From Desulfovibrio sp. (GTDB taxonomy: Bacteria > Desulfobacterota > Desulfovibrionia > Desulfovibrionales > Desulfovibrionaceae), in assembly GCA_031272405.1 (NCBI GenBank), contig JAISTW010000067.1, positions 1 through 45,777 of the forward strand: a DNA stretch of 45,777 bases, in the 5' to 3' direction. The translations under genes were made by a program, and so were the position numbers. Of this stretch, positions 33,460 to 42,480 are shown in pieces. A model generated the notes under the pieces. The model was not told the DNA's origin, did no database searches, and saw nothing but the letters and a program-made list of their open reading frames with translations. Position 1 is the first letter of the stretch. Each line of letters opens with the position of its first letter.

Positions 33460-34689
33460 ATGAGACATCGCGTAGCTATAACTGGACTTGGCATAATTTC
33501 ATGTCTTGGCACGAGTCCCAATGAGGTTGCCGAAGCTCTTTATGAAGGCAAATCTGGCATTATAGCCGATTACGAACGCAAACAACTGGGCTTTTTCTCT
33601 TGCCTCACAGGCGCTATTGCGCCGTACATCAGTCATTTTCCTCTCTCCCGGAAGCAACGCAAAACTATGCCGGATTTTGCCCAATGGGCCGTGGAAGCAA
33701 GCGCGCAGGCTCTACGGCAGGCTGAATTTCCACTTGAAGACCTCCATAATGAACGAAGCGGCATTCTTTTTGGTTGCGACTCCAGCGCACTGGCACCTAT
33801 TGAGCAAACCACGATTTTGCTGGAAAAGAAAAATACAGCATCCCTCGGCAGTGGTTTGGTATTTCGTTCGATGACTTCCTGTGTCACCATGAACCTGAAT
33901 ACCGTGTTCGGTACGCAGGGGGCTTGCTGGACTATAAGCAGCGCCTGCTCCAGCGGTGCCCATGCCTTGGGACAAGCGGCTGATCTCATTATGCTTGGCA
34001 GGCAGGACAGGATGCTGTGCGGTGGAGCCCAAGAAATTAACTGGCAGTCTATGTGCAGTTTCGACGCTCTTGGCGCTTTTGCATCCAGAGAGGATACACC
34101 CCATACCGCCAGCCGACCTTTTGATGCCGAACGTGATGGACTAGTCCCCAGCGGGGGTGCAGCCGCTCTATTTCTGGAGCGTTACGATCTTGCTCAAAAA
34201 CGTGGGGCCAAAATCCTCGGCGAAGTGGCAGGATACGGCTTTTCTTCTGACGGAGAAAATATTGCCGTTCCAAGTCAAAACGGATTGTACCGCGCCATGT
34301 GCATGGCTTTGAAAACGGCAGGAATGGAACCACAGGATATTGATTACATTTGTGCGCATGCGACTTCCACGCCTGTTGGCGACAGCGTAGAAGCTCGATG
34401 TATAACAACGCTGTTCGGTGAAAAAACGGTACCCGTGTCGTCAACGAAGTCCATGACCGGCCATGAATTGTGGATGTCTGGGGCGGCGCAGGCAGTCTAC
34501 AGCGTAATCATGGCCAAGAATCAATTTCTGGCTCCAAACTGTAATTTCAACACCCCTGACAACGATTCTGCATCTCTTGATATTATCCTTGAAACTCGTC
34601 ATGCAGCCCCCAAGGCGACTTTATGCAATTCAGCTGGATTCGGAGGGACAAACGCCTCGCTCGTCTTGCGATTCCGGGAGAATGAATGA
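33460..34689 (+). CDS. Beta-ketoacyl-ACP synthase, FabB-like (ketosynthase 1)
   Basis: This enzyme condenses malonyl-ACP with an acyl primer or chain. The 409-residue protein has an intact thiolase-fold active site: Cys163 in TISSACSSG, His300 in CAHATSTPVGD and His335 with Lys330 in TKSMTGHELWMSGA. The KSMTGH region and the end (SAGFGGTNASLVLRF) are closer to FabB/KAS I than to FabF. In aryl-polyene clusters such a ketosynthase (ApeO-like) elongates the polyene. ATG 33460 is preferred over GTG 33457; neither has a good Shine-Dalgarno. It overlaps the next gene by four bases (ATGA). Confidence 0.88.
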   Translation: MRHRVAITGLGIISCLGTSPNEVAEALYEGKSGIIADYERKQLGFFSCLTGAIAPYISHFPLSRKQRKTMPDFAQWAVEASAQALRQAEFPLEDLHNERSGILFGCDSSALAPIEQTTILLEKKNTASLGSGLVFRSMTSCVTMNLNTVFGTQGACWTISSACSSGAHALGQAADLIMLGRQDRMLCGGAQEINWQSMCSFDALGAFASREDTPHTASRPFDAERDGLVPSGGAAALFLERYDLAQKRGAKILGEVAGYGFSSDGENIAVPSQNGLYRAMCMALKTAGMEPQDIDYICAHATSTPVGDSVEARCITTLFGEKTVPVSSTKSMTGHELWMSGAAQAVYSVIMAKNQFLAPNCNFNTPDNDSASLDIILETRHAAPKATLCNSAGFGGTNASLVLRFRENE

Positions 34690-36182
34690 CAAGCGCCGAT
34701 AAACCCTTTGTGGTCATTGGGGGCGGCATATCCGGAATGGCGGCAGCACTGGTTTTGGCGAAGTTTGGATTTTCTGTTGTTTTGATTGAAAAAAGAAAGC
34801 AGCTTGCTCCCACAATCCGCGGCTTTTCAAGACAGGGCACGAATTTTGACACTGGCCTTCACTATGTGGGTGGACTCCAGCCCGATGGCCCTTTGACCCG
34901 CTATTTCAGCTTTCTCGGACTGAGCGATGTCCCTTTTACAAATCTCTGTCAAAATTGCTTTGATCGCATTCGTTTCGCCGACAGAGCAGAGGACATACAG
35001 TTGCCCGTCGGCCGAGATGCCATCATTGACTACCTAAGCGGTATTTTCCCGGATGACAGGCATTTTATCTCATCTTATTACCATCAAATTCAAAACCTGT
35101 TTGATTCGTCGGGGTTTTTAAATTTCAAAGGAAACTTTCGGGACGCCACAAATGCAGCATGTAAACAGGAATCCTTGGCATGTGTAGTCGACAAAGGAAC
35201 ACAAAATCCAATATTGCGCACTGTTCTCTCAATACATTCGCTCCTGTATGGCGTTTCCCCAGAAGAAACGCCATTTATCCAGCATGCAAGAGTGGCTGGT
35301 TCATACCTGGAAGGGGTAAAAACTGTCGCTGGGGGTGGCAAGATACTGGCATCCTCTTTTGAAAACCAATTAGCCAAATCTGATGTAACTTGTTCATGCG
35401 GTTCTGCAGTTACGGCGATTTCATATGACCACGCTGGTGTAAATGGGGTTGTTTTGGAAGACGAACGATTTGTTCCGGCAGCTGGCCTGCTTTTTACAGC
35501 CCATCCGAGTATATTGCCTAAATTGTTGCCTGACGGTGCTATCAAACCGGCTTTTTCCCGCAGGCTTTTATCTCTGGAGGACACTATATCATCCCATACG
35601 CTTTTTTGCTCATGTGACAGCGAGATACCCTCTGTGCAGGGCAATAATCTGTTTGTTTGCCTAAAAACAGGCATCTACCACGCATTTCGGCCAGATTGCC
35701 GTCTGGATGACGGACCATTTTATGTATCCCGCCGCGTCCCAGACAATCTGGTTACTCCCATGAATCAATCCGGCCTGATTATTTTTGCTCCTGGAAATAT
35801 CAGGGAGTATGGTGAATGGGCAGATTCAAAAACCGGGCAGCGTCCGGAGGCATACAGGATTTTTAAGAGAAGGCGGATGGAAAGACTGCTCGAAATTTTT
35901 CTGCGCCATTGTCCGGAATTTAAAAAAATCCGTGTACTGGATGGTGGAACGCCTCTGACAAACCGGGATTATTTGGGGGCACCATTAGGAGGGCTTTACG
36001 GAACTAAACATTCCCTCAATCAATTCAGCCCGCTGCCTGCTACCAAAATCCCAAATCTATGGATGGCCGGACAATCAATTATAGCGCCTGGCATTCTAGG
36101 CGCTGTCATTTCTGCATTTGTGGCTTGCGGCTTTATAGTCGGCATGGAAAAGTTACAAGCGGAGCTTCGCAAATGCATCTGA
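34686..36182 (+). CDS. FAD-dependent oxidoreductase, phytoene-desaturase/RetSat-like
   Basis: The 498-residue protein opens with an FAD-binding Rossmann motif VIGGGISGMAAALVLAKFG (about 9-27) and ends with the CrtI-type C-terminal block NLWMAGQSIIAPGILGAVIS (about 457-476). The intervening text resembles phytoene desaturases and retinol saturases (GFSRQGTNFDTGLHYVGG near 45-62). Such enzymes desaturate, saturate or isomerise long polyene chains. It is sandwiched between two ketosynthases, overlapping them by 4 and 10 bases, so it acts in the same pathway. There is no carotenoid synthase nearby. Exact chemistry is unknown. Confidence 0.82.
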   Translation: MTSADKPFVVIGGGISGMAAALVLAKFGFSVVLIEKRKQLAPTIRGFSRQGTNFDTGLHYVGGLQPDGPLTRYFSFLGLSDVPFTNLCQNCFDRIRFADRAEDIQLPVGRDAIIDYLSGIFPDDRHFISSYYHQIQNLFDSSGFLNFKGNFRDATNAACKQESLACVVDKGTQNPILRTVLSIHSLLYGVSPEETPFIQHARVAGSYLEGVKTVAGGGKILASSFENQLAKSDVTCSCGSAVTAISYDHAGVNGVVLEDERFVPAAGLLFTAHPSILPKLLPDGAIKPAFSRRLLSLEDTISSHTLFCSCDSEIPSVQGNNLFVCLKTGIYHAFRPDCRLDDGPFYVSRRVPDNLVTPMNQSGLIIFAPGNIREYGEWADSKTGQRPEAYRIFKRRRMERLLEIFLRHCPEFKKIRVLDGGTPLTNRDYLGAPLGGLYGTKHSLNQFSPLPATKIPNLWMAGQSIIAPGILGAVISAFVACGFIVGMEKLQAELRKCI

Positions 36183-37402
36183 AGCGCGTTGTAATTACCG
36201 GCATGGGGGCGGTTTCTCCATACGGAAAAGGAAGCGAGCTTTTGTTCTCAATGCTGTTTGCAGGTAAAAGCGCTGTACGGCACATTGAGTCGTTAGGCAA
36301 TATTCCAGGTCTGGGACCACGAGTGGCAGCAACTGTCCCGGATGTTGGCATAAACGAAATACCTCGCAAAATTCGGCGTTCCATGTCTGCCATGTCCTCT
36401 TACGCGTATCTTGCCGCCCTTGAGGCCATTGAGCAGGCAAAATTGGATAATGACATTGTTCAAAGCGGTCGCCTGGGGATCGCTTTGGGGACTACAATGG
36501 GCAGCCCAGTGAATTTAGAGCATTTTTTTCGTCAATATATTGCTTCGATAGGTGTAGAACAGGTAAAATCAACACTTTTTTTCAGCATAATGAGTAATTC
36601 GGCAGCCGCAAACCTTGCTCAGTCATTAGGTGTGACAGGCCGCGTACTCAGCCCCTCCGCAGCCTGCGCTTCCGGCTGTCAGGCCATTGGTTTGGGTTAC
36701 GAAGCGATTGCTTTCGGCAAGCAGGACTATATGCTGTGCGGCGGAACGGATGAATATCATCCTCTGGTATCGGGCACCTTTGATATCATGCTGGCGGCCT
36801 CTACAACTTTCAATGACACACCCGAGCAAACCCCGCGTCCGTTTGACATACGGAGAGATGGAGTAGTGTGTTCTGAAGGGGCCGGACTGATTCTGTTGGA
36901 GAGTTTTGAAGCGGCCCAAAAACGCAAGGCCACAATTTTGGCGGAAATTGCCGGTTTTGCCACAACGTGTGATAGCGGCAATATTGCCTCGCCTTGTCCT
37001 GAATCCATAGCTACCTGTATCAGGGCAGCTCTCGATAATGCCGGGATTTCCAGCAGTGATGTGGAGTACATCAACGCACACGCGACGGGGACAGAATTGG
37101 GGGATATGGCTGAAAGCCAGGCCATTGCCTCCATTTTCGGCGACAATGTTCCTGTTTCAAGTCTTAAAGGACATATTGGGCACACAATGGCCGCAAGCGG
37201 CGCGCTGGAAAGTATTGCAGCCGTGCATATGCTGAATAAAAAAACCATATTACCTACACTCAATCTCCAAGAAATTGACCCACGCTGTTCAGGTATATTT
37301 TTACCCAAAGAGACGGTTGCTTTTAATGGCAGTCTTATTGTAAAAAATAGTTTCGGTCTGGGTGGGACTAACTGCGCTCTGATTTTAAGGAGAATGCAAT
37401 GA
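36173..37402 (+). CDS. Beta-ketoacyl-ACP synthase, FabF-like (ketosynthase 2)
   Basis: The 409-residue protein is a second condensing enzyme with Cys165 in SAACASGC, His303 in NAHATGTELGD and Lys332/His337 in LKGHIGHTMAASG, all intact. It is therefore not a chain-length factor. The text matches FabF/KAS II and ApeR-like ketosynthases, which often start the chain. I chose ATG 36173 because family homology begins there (MHLKRVVITG); it overlaps the oxidoreductase gene by 10 bases. The acyl carrier protein gene begins inside its last codons (ATGA-type overlap). Confidence 0.9.
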   Translation: MHLKRVVITGMGAVSPYGKGSELLFSMLFAGKSAVRHIESLGNIPGLGPRVAATVPDVGINEIPRKIRRSMSAMSSYAYLAALEAIEQAKLDNDIVQSGRLGIALGTTMGSPVNLEHFFRQYIASIGVEQVKSTLFFSIMSNSAAANLAQSLGVTGRVLSPSAACASGCQAIGLGYEAIAFGKQDYMLCGGTDEYHPLVSGTFDIMLAASTTFNDTPEQTPRPFDIRRDGVVCSEGAGLILLESFEAAQKRKATILAEIAGFATTCDSGNIASPCPESIATCIRAALDNAGISSSDVEYINAHATGTELGDMAESQAIASIFGDNVPVSSLKGHIGHTMAASGALESIAAVHMLNKKTILPTLNLQEIDPRCSGIFLPKETVAFNGSLIVKNSFGLGGTNCALILRRMQ

Positions 37403-37662
37403 CTGACCAGGAAATTGTTCAAAAGGCATATACCGCGCTAGCCCAGGAATTTGAGCTGGATATAAGCCAGATGAACCCTGAGACGCGTCTGCGTGAGGAT
37501 CTCGGCTTGGACAGCCTAGACTATGTGGACATGGTAGTCGTGCTGGAGCAAGCCTTCGGCGTCAAGATTGGAAAAGACCCAGAGCTTACGTCCGTTCGTA
37601 CACTGGGTGATGTTCATGAATTCATACTGAACAAAAAACGTGCCCTGGAAAAAATCCAATAA
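37399..37662 (+). CDS. Acyl carrier protein
   Basis: The 87-residue protein has the phosphopantetheine attachment Ser39 in LGLDSLDYVDMV, the standard DSL motif, within a four-helix ACP. It carries the growing chain for the ketosynthases, reductase and dehydratases of this cluster. The start overlaps the ketosynthase 2 stop. It is distinct from a housekeeping acpP because it lies in the specialised cluster and has a longer, Lys-rich C-terminus. Confidence 0.92.
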   Translation: MTDQEIVQKAYTALAQEFELDISQMNPETRLREDLGLDSLDYVDMVVVLEQAFGVKIGKDPELTSVRTLGDVHEFILNKKRALEKIQ

Positions 37663-37672
37663 CGTGCATAAA

Positions 37673-38464
37673 ATGCAACAAACAGCCCTTAACACGTTTA
37701 GCAATTTTGCTTCAGTATGCAAGTTCAACATACTCTTTTTTGGCGGATTGATAGCATGGACAATTGCATATTTCCCCATCGCTTTTTTTACTTATATATT
37801 TCGCGTTCATGTGCAGCACAGTCAAAAGCAGAGGGAAATCAGGGCTCTCTCCCATTTTTACGGGAAAATTTGCTGCTTGCTTCTTGGCAAGCTTACTAAA
37901 ATTGAATATACCAATAGGAACAGTGAGCTACCCCACGCGTACATTATTACGCCAAATCATCAGTCTTTTTTTGATCCATACTGCATTGGTCTGTTCCCGA
38001 TTAAAAATCATGTGTTTTTTGTTCGCAAGTGGCCGTTCAAGATACCTCTTTACGGGATCATTATGCGAGAGGCAGGCTACTTGAATTCTGAAAATATGCA
38101 GATAAAAACATTTTTGCAACAAGCCGGGGAACTTTTGCACGATGGCGCGGCTCTGATTATCTACCCAGAAGGAACACGCAGTTCGACAGGAGAGCTCGGA
38201 CGTTTCCATTCCGGTGCATTCCTCCTTGCGATGAAATACAATGTCCCGATAGTGCCTATGTGCATAGCTGGAACTGGCAGTGTATTTCCAAAAGGAAAAT
38301 CATTCGGCAAACCGGCACAAGTACGCGTTACATTGATGGAACAGGTGAATCCGACAGCCTTTAAGCACTTTGGTGATACTGCTCATATACACATGCAACG
38401 CTATATAAAAACAGTTATGAAAGACGCATTGACGCATTTTCATGACATAAACAAATGCCGGTGA
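37673..38464 (+). CDS. PlsC-type 1-acylglycerol-3-phosphate acyltransferase-like protein
   Basis: The 263-residue protein has one or two N-terminal membrane helices (about 18-42), then the acyltransferase motifs HQSFFD (H96-x4-D101) and EGTRSSTGELGRFHSG (from about 153). PlsC-family enzymes move acyl groups from ACP or CoA to a glycerol or sugar hydroxyl. In this setting it could load the finished polyene onto a lipid anchor. The start is uncertain: ATG 37673 gives the shortest plausible form, and GTG at 37664 or 37640 would add residues. The ribosome site is weak, and translation may be coupled to the ACP gene. Confidence 0.85.
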   Translation: MQQTALNTFSNFASVCKFNILFFGGLIAWTIAYFPIAFFTYIFRVHVQHSQKQREIRALSHFYGKICCLLLGKLTKIEYTNRNSELPHAYIITPNHQSFFDPYCIGLFPIKNHVFFVRKWPFKIPLYGIIMREAGYLNSENMQIKTFLQQAGELLHDGAALIIYPEGTRSSTGELGRFHSGAFLLAMKYNVPIVPMCIAGTGSVFPKGKSFGKPAQVRVTLMEQVNPTAFKHFGDTAHIHMQRYIKTVMKDALTHFHDINKCR

Positions 38465-38492
38465 GAACGGCAAAATCAAAAGGAGATTTTTT

Positions 38493-38897
38493 ATGGGCAT
38501 CTCAAAACGTCTTTTACCTCTTTGCTTTATTTTTATCTGTACTTTTGTTATGTTGGTTGGTTGCCGAAAAACCGTCCCTGTTGAAAATATCAATAGTCCG
38601 ATGCCGATGGCTGCACAGTCTGTAAACAAAGCAAAAATTGCGGATGCCATTATTCAGGGCGGCATGGTAACAGGCTGGCAAATAACGCCTACTAGTGATG
38701 GGATAATGACAGGTATCTTGCATATCAGAAATCACACTGCGGTTGTCGCAATCACATACGATGATAAATCTTATCGTATCGATTACAAAGACAGCGTTAA
38801 TCTGAAATACAAGGACGGCAACATTCATCCATACTACAACGGATGGGTACACAATTTAGACAAAAATATTCGAGCTCGCCTAGACTCAATAAGATAA
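38493..38897 (+). CDS. Small lipoprotein of unknown function within the cluster
   Basis: The 134-residue protein has a lipobox (FVMLVGC, Cys24). A compact domain follows from about residue 46 with TGILHIRNHTAVVAITYD (about 73-90), YKDSVNLKYKDGNIHPYYNGWVHNLDK and a basic end. It looks like a small two-layer sheet domain conserved in Gram-negative lipoproteins, but I cannot name the family. AAGGAG lies upstream. It lies in the same direction as the cluster genes with a 28-base gap, so it probably belongs to the export or anchoring side. Confidence 0.75.
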   Translation: MGISKRLLPLCFIFICTFVMLVGCRKTVPVENINSPMPMAAQSVNKAKIADAIIQGGMVTGWQITPTSDGIMTGILHIRNHTAVVAITYDDKSYRIDYKDSVNLKYKDGNIHPYYNGWVHNLDKNIRARLDSIR

Positions 38898-39036
38898 TAG
38901 GCTCCGTGCTGAAAAGGCCAGCTTATGCCGGCCTTAAAATATAACAGAGTATGTTCCCGCAGGCAAGAACATTACTTTTCCAGATTGAAATAAATTGAGG
39001 CGTTTCATCCGGAATTCTATACATGCAGGCACTCCC

Positions 39037-39516
39037 ATGCTTAAATTCCCAGTCCCTGCCATAGACTTGCTGCCCCATGCTCCTCCCATGCTGTGTATAG
39101 ACGCTCTTACCGCCGCCTCTGAAACACAAGCTGAGTCCGTCGCGCATCTTGCCTGGGGACATATCTTGCTTGAACAGGATGCCATTTCTGAAGTCGGCTA
39201 TATTGAGCTTGCCGCGCAAACAGCTGGAGCGATGAAGGGATACTGGGAAAAAATTGCAGGCCGTCCCATAAGCGACGGTTACCTTGCCGCTGTACAAAAT
39301 TTTACTGTTTTTGACAAAGCATTTCTTGGAGAAACGGTCAGCATCCACATCACGCTGCTTATGGAACTTTCCGGTGTACGGTTGATTGAGGCGGAGATCA
39401 AACGATTACCTCAAAAAACAAGCGGAAATACCACCAGCACGCTTTTGGCATCGGGCAAACTGAAACTATTTTTACCTGAGGCAAGCCCGGAAGATGAAAA
39501 CAAAATCGGCACGTAA
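39037..39516 (+). CDS. Hot-dog 3-hydroxyacyl-ACP dehydratase subunit, ApeP-like
   Basis: The 159-residue protein has the FabZ/ApeP opening LLPHAPPMLCID (about 11-22) and the helix motif EVGYIELAAQTAGAM (about 54-68), whose Glu (about 59) matches the catalytic acid of FabZ. The GHFPG histidine loop that should precede it is missing. Its likely partner is the protein at 43032-43409, which has the opposite half. I chose ATG 39037 because the family text starts there; a TTG start at 38995 is less likely. It overlaps the LolA-like gene by 23 bases. Confidence 0.82.
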   Translation: MLKFPVPAIDLLPHAPPMLCIDALTAASETQAESVAHLAWGHILLEQDAISEVGYIELAAQTAGAMKGYWEKIAGRPISDGYLAAVQNFTVFDKAFLGETVSIHITLLMELSGVRLIEAEIKRLPQKTSGNTTSTLLASGKLKLFLPEASPEDENKIGT

Positions 39517-40126
39517 TCCTTATAGATATTTACTGTTGGGGATATTATTGTTTGCCCCAGTCACATGCGCCGCTCAGGACAGCGCGGATGCCCTAACCCG
39601 TCTTCAAATTTTGACATCGTCTATAACCACGCTATGTTGTAATTTTACACAGCGCACCAATATATTACTCCTAGCCGAACCGGTTGTTTCGAAGGGGAAA
39701 ATGCTCTTTCAAATTCCCAACAAGCTTGTGTGGGAAATCATGGAGCCAATGCAGGAAGGTTTTGTTCTTAATGAAGATTCAGGTTATCGGTGGGACGAAA
39801 ACAGAAAAAATCGTCGCTCATTCAAGACCTCTGATGACCAACTTGCCAAACTTATCAGCACGCAGATTCGCGCCTGGGTAAAATTTGATCAGAAATGGCT
39901 TCAATCCAAATATTCCATCCACGTGGAACAGGATCACCCACTATGCCTCGCGCTTGTCCCCCGAAACTCTGAAGCCAGATCCACAGTATCACTAATACGT
40001 ATTGTTTTTGCCAATAATGGAGTTGCAATGTCCGTGGAACTCCAAGAGGCCAATGGCAATAATACTTTCATTATATTTGAAAATGTTCATGTAAATAAAC
40101 ATATTGACAATCAGGAGTTTGAATAG
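39494..40126 (+). CDS. LolA-like periplasmic carrier
   Basis: The 210-residue protein has a signal peptide (to about residue 26) and the LolA/LolB-type fold of a half-barrel of strands: CCNFTQRTNILLLAEPVVSKGKMLFQIPNKLVWEIMEP (about 49-86), YRWDENRKNRRS. Similar proteins occur in aryl-polyene clusters, where they are thought to carry the lipid product across the periplasm. It is distinct from housekeeping lolA by context. The stop TAG is followed directly by the TTG start of the exporter. Confidence 0.82.
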   Translation: MKTKSARNPYRYLLLGILLFAPVTCAAQDSADALTRLQILTSSITTLCCNFTQRTNILLLAEPVVSKGKMLFQIPNKLVWEIMEPMQEGFVLNEDSGYRWDENRKNRRSFKTSDDQLAKLISTQIRAWVKFDQKWLQSKYSIHVEQDHPLCLALVPRNSEARSTVSLIRIVFANNGVAMSVELQEANGNNTFIIFENVHVNKHIDNQEFE

Positions 40127-42478
40127 TTGCGAATTCCTGCGGCCATTGCTTGCTACAATTTTTTTTATGACAAAAAATTGTGGCTTGTCATCCTGCATGC
40201 CGTTATTGTTATCTTGTCTCTTTTGCTGAGCGTCAACCTGAGAACGAGCGAGGATATCTCGGATTTGATACCTACACAACCGAGATACCTGACAAGAGAT
40301 TTCACATTTATAAAAAATGCGCCGTTTATGCGTATCATCGCTGTGACTGTTGGCGGAGAAGATAATCATGCCGCTCATGCAGTCATGCTTTGCGAGTCCA
40401 TCAAATGCTCTATTCTCCCCGAAGTCATGACAGGCATTGACAGTGTCTTCAGTCCCAATTTTCTTGAAAATCTGATTCGTTATACTCCCAATCTACTGAC
40501 CGTAAATCAATTGACGCAACTTCATGATACCTTGTCAAAAGCGTATATTCAAAACGCAATAGCGAGAAATAAACGTGATCTTCTTGGTCCAACAGGCATA
40601 TTCACACAAAAATTAACTGCTATTGATCCTCTGCGACTGCGTGATCTCTTTATAAAAGATATTCTTTCTGCAGATAGCTTGGGGAAATTTAATCTCAATG
40701 ATGGTTTCTTTACCGATAAAAGCGGAAAATATTCACTTGTTCTTGCAAAGCCAGCAGTTTCCATGACTGATTCAGATGGCTCAGTAAAAATAATGACAAA
40801 AATAAGGGATGCAATATCAAACTTATCTGAAAAAAATGAGATTTATATTCAGGGAAGCTACGTGCATACAGAGGAAAATGCAAACATAATAAAAAGCGAT
40901 TTGCGTAGAATAATTCCAATTTCATTTGTAGTTTTGACATTTTTACTCATCTTATTCTTTCGCAACGCATATTCTATGATTGCTCTTTGCATACCAGTTA
41001 TCTCATTGATGTCGTCAATAGCGATATTGTCCATGCTATATAATACAATTTCTGGAATAGTGCTTTCCTTTGCCAGTGTTATACTCGGCATTACTGTAGA
41101 CTACGCCATCCACACCTACTTCGTCCTGTCGCCAAGCATCGATATTTTAAATAGTTTGTCAAGGTTATCCGCGGCATTGCTGGCTTGCGCTCTGACAACC
41201 TTATCCGCATTTGTATCTTTGTATTTTTCCGATATACCTGCCATTAAACAAATGTCACTGTTTGGAGTCTCGGGCATATTGGCAGCCCTTATCGTTTCAA
41301 TATATGTCCTGCCGCATTTTGTTACTCTTAGGCCACAAAAACCTCTCCCGCCAGAGCATCCCGCGAAACCGTTAAAATTCTCTTTTTTGCTGCTGATTGC
41401 ACTCGCAAGCATTTCTCTGTTCGTGATTATAAGAGGCATATCGTCATTGAGAATTGATGGAGATATACGCAATCTGGCTTGGAAATCTGGAGCCACCCTG
41501 TCGGATGAAGAAAAAACCCGGAATATCTGGGGGTTCAACAACCAATCAATCATCATTGTTTCGGAAGGGGAAGACGGTGAACAAGGTCTGGAGAAAGCGC
41601 TCCGCATTAACGACAATGTGTGGGACATCCTCAAAAAGGAGCACATTGGCGCATCAAGCATCGCGCCTTTGCTACCTTCGGAGCAGCGTCAGCGTGTGCG
41701 TAGAGAGATATGGCGCGATTTTTGGCAGCAGGATGGCCAGAATATACTGGAGGAAGTAAAAAAAATTCAGTCACAAGCCGGTTTTTCAACTTTCGCATCC
41801 GCCCAGTTCGTTTCTTTAATCAACTCTGAGCCTCCGATTATTGTCCCAGCAACATTAAGAGAAATGGGCGTGGGTTTCTTCCTAGATATGTTTGTCGCAA
41901 CGACGCATGATGCAAATCTGGTCTATACAATAGTACAAACTGACGAGAAAATATCGCCGGAAGTCCACTCCAGATTATTTTTAGCAGGAGCAAGACTTGT
42001 GTCGGGCGAACTGTTTCGGCAAAAAATAGCCGGAGCTTTCAGTGATGAAATCAAACGCTTTTGCAGCGTCACGTTTTTTATGACACTATGTGTAGTAGTT
42101 CTCCTTTTCCGTACACCAAGAAGATGCCTGCCTGCGTTGCTGCCTATGTTCACCTCACTTGCAGCCACACTTTTACTCTTTCTTCTGTTTGATATTCCAG
42201 TCAATATATTCCATGCAATGTCACTCCCACTTGTTATCGCCTTGAGCGTGGATTATGGAATTTTCATGCAATCATCACTGGAAACACATACCACACATTC
42301 AACTGAGAAAGGTATTATACTTTCTGGCCTTACTACTTTAGTCGGCTTTGGTTGTCTCCTTCTAGCCCATCACCCTGCCCTTCATTCCATCGGTATAACT
42401 GTCACCACAGGAATAACAACAGCCATGGCGACTGCCCTCTGGTTGTTGCCGCGTTTACTGCGCGGACAAAATACATAA
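40127..42478 (+). CDS. MMPL/RND-superfamily exporter
   Basis: The 783-residue inner-membrane protein has about twelve transmembrane helices in two repeats, each with a large periplasmic loop (about 40-255 and about 450-620). Family marks are the acidic motif SVILGITVDYAIHTYF in the first half (about 312-328) and LVIALSVDYGIFM in the second (about 703-715), with the Asp-Tyr pair of RND/MMPL transporters. Such proteins export lipids using the proton gradient. It starts with TTG immediately after the LolA-like stop, with AGGAG nine bases before. It probably exports the cluster product. Confidence 0.9.
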   Translation: MRIPAAIACYNFFYDKKLWLVILHAVIVILSLLLSVNLRTSEDISDLIPTQPRYLTRDFTFIKNAPFMRIIAVTVGGEDNHAAHAVMLCESIKCSILPEVMTGIDSVFSPNFLENLIRYTPNLLTVNQLTQLHDTLSKAYIQNAIARNKRDLLGPTGIFTQKLTAIDPLRLRDLFIKDILSADSLGKFNLNDGFFTDKSGKYSLVLAKPAVSMTDSDGSVKIMTKIRDAISNLSEKNEIYIQGSYVHTEENANIIKSDLRRIIPISFVVLTFLLILFFRNAYSMIALCIPVISLMSSIAILSMLYNTISGIVLSFASVILGITVDYAIHTYFVLSPSIDILNSLSRLSAALLACALTTLSAFVSLYFSDIPAIKQMSLFGVSGILAALIVSIYVLPHFVTLRPQKPLPPEHPAKPLKFSFLLLIALASISLFVIIRGISSLRIDGDIRNLAWKSGATLSDEEKTRNIWGFNNQSIIIVSEGEDGEQGLEKALRINDNVWDILKKEHIGASSIAPLLPSEQRQRVRREIWRDFWQQDGQNILEEVKKIQSQAGFSTFASAQFVSLINSEPPIIVPATLREMGVGFFLDMFVATTHDANLVYTIVQTDEKISPEVHSRLFLAGARLVSGELFRQKIAGAFSDEIKRFCSVTFFMTLCVVVLLFRTPRRCLPALLPMFTSLAATLLLFLLFDIPVNIFHAMSLPLVIALSVDYGIFMQSSLETHTTHSTEKGIILSGLTTLVGFGCLLLAHHPALHSIGITVTTGITTAMATALWLLPRLLRGQNT

Positions 42479-42480
42479 CT

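Noticed and set aside
34686..36182. Carotenoid pathway reading of the CrtI-like gene
   Set aside because: No phytoene synthase, cyclase or isoprenoid gene is nearby. The overlapping partners are ketosynthases.
33460..37662. Housekeeping fatty-acid synthesis locus
   Set aside because: fabD is 27 kb away; the cluster has a desaturase-like flavoenzyme, exporter and lipoproteins, and a different base composition from the rest of the window.
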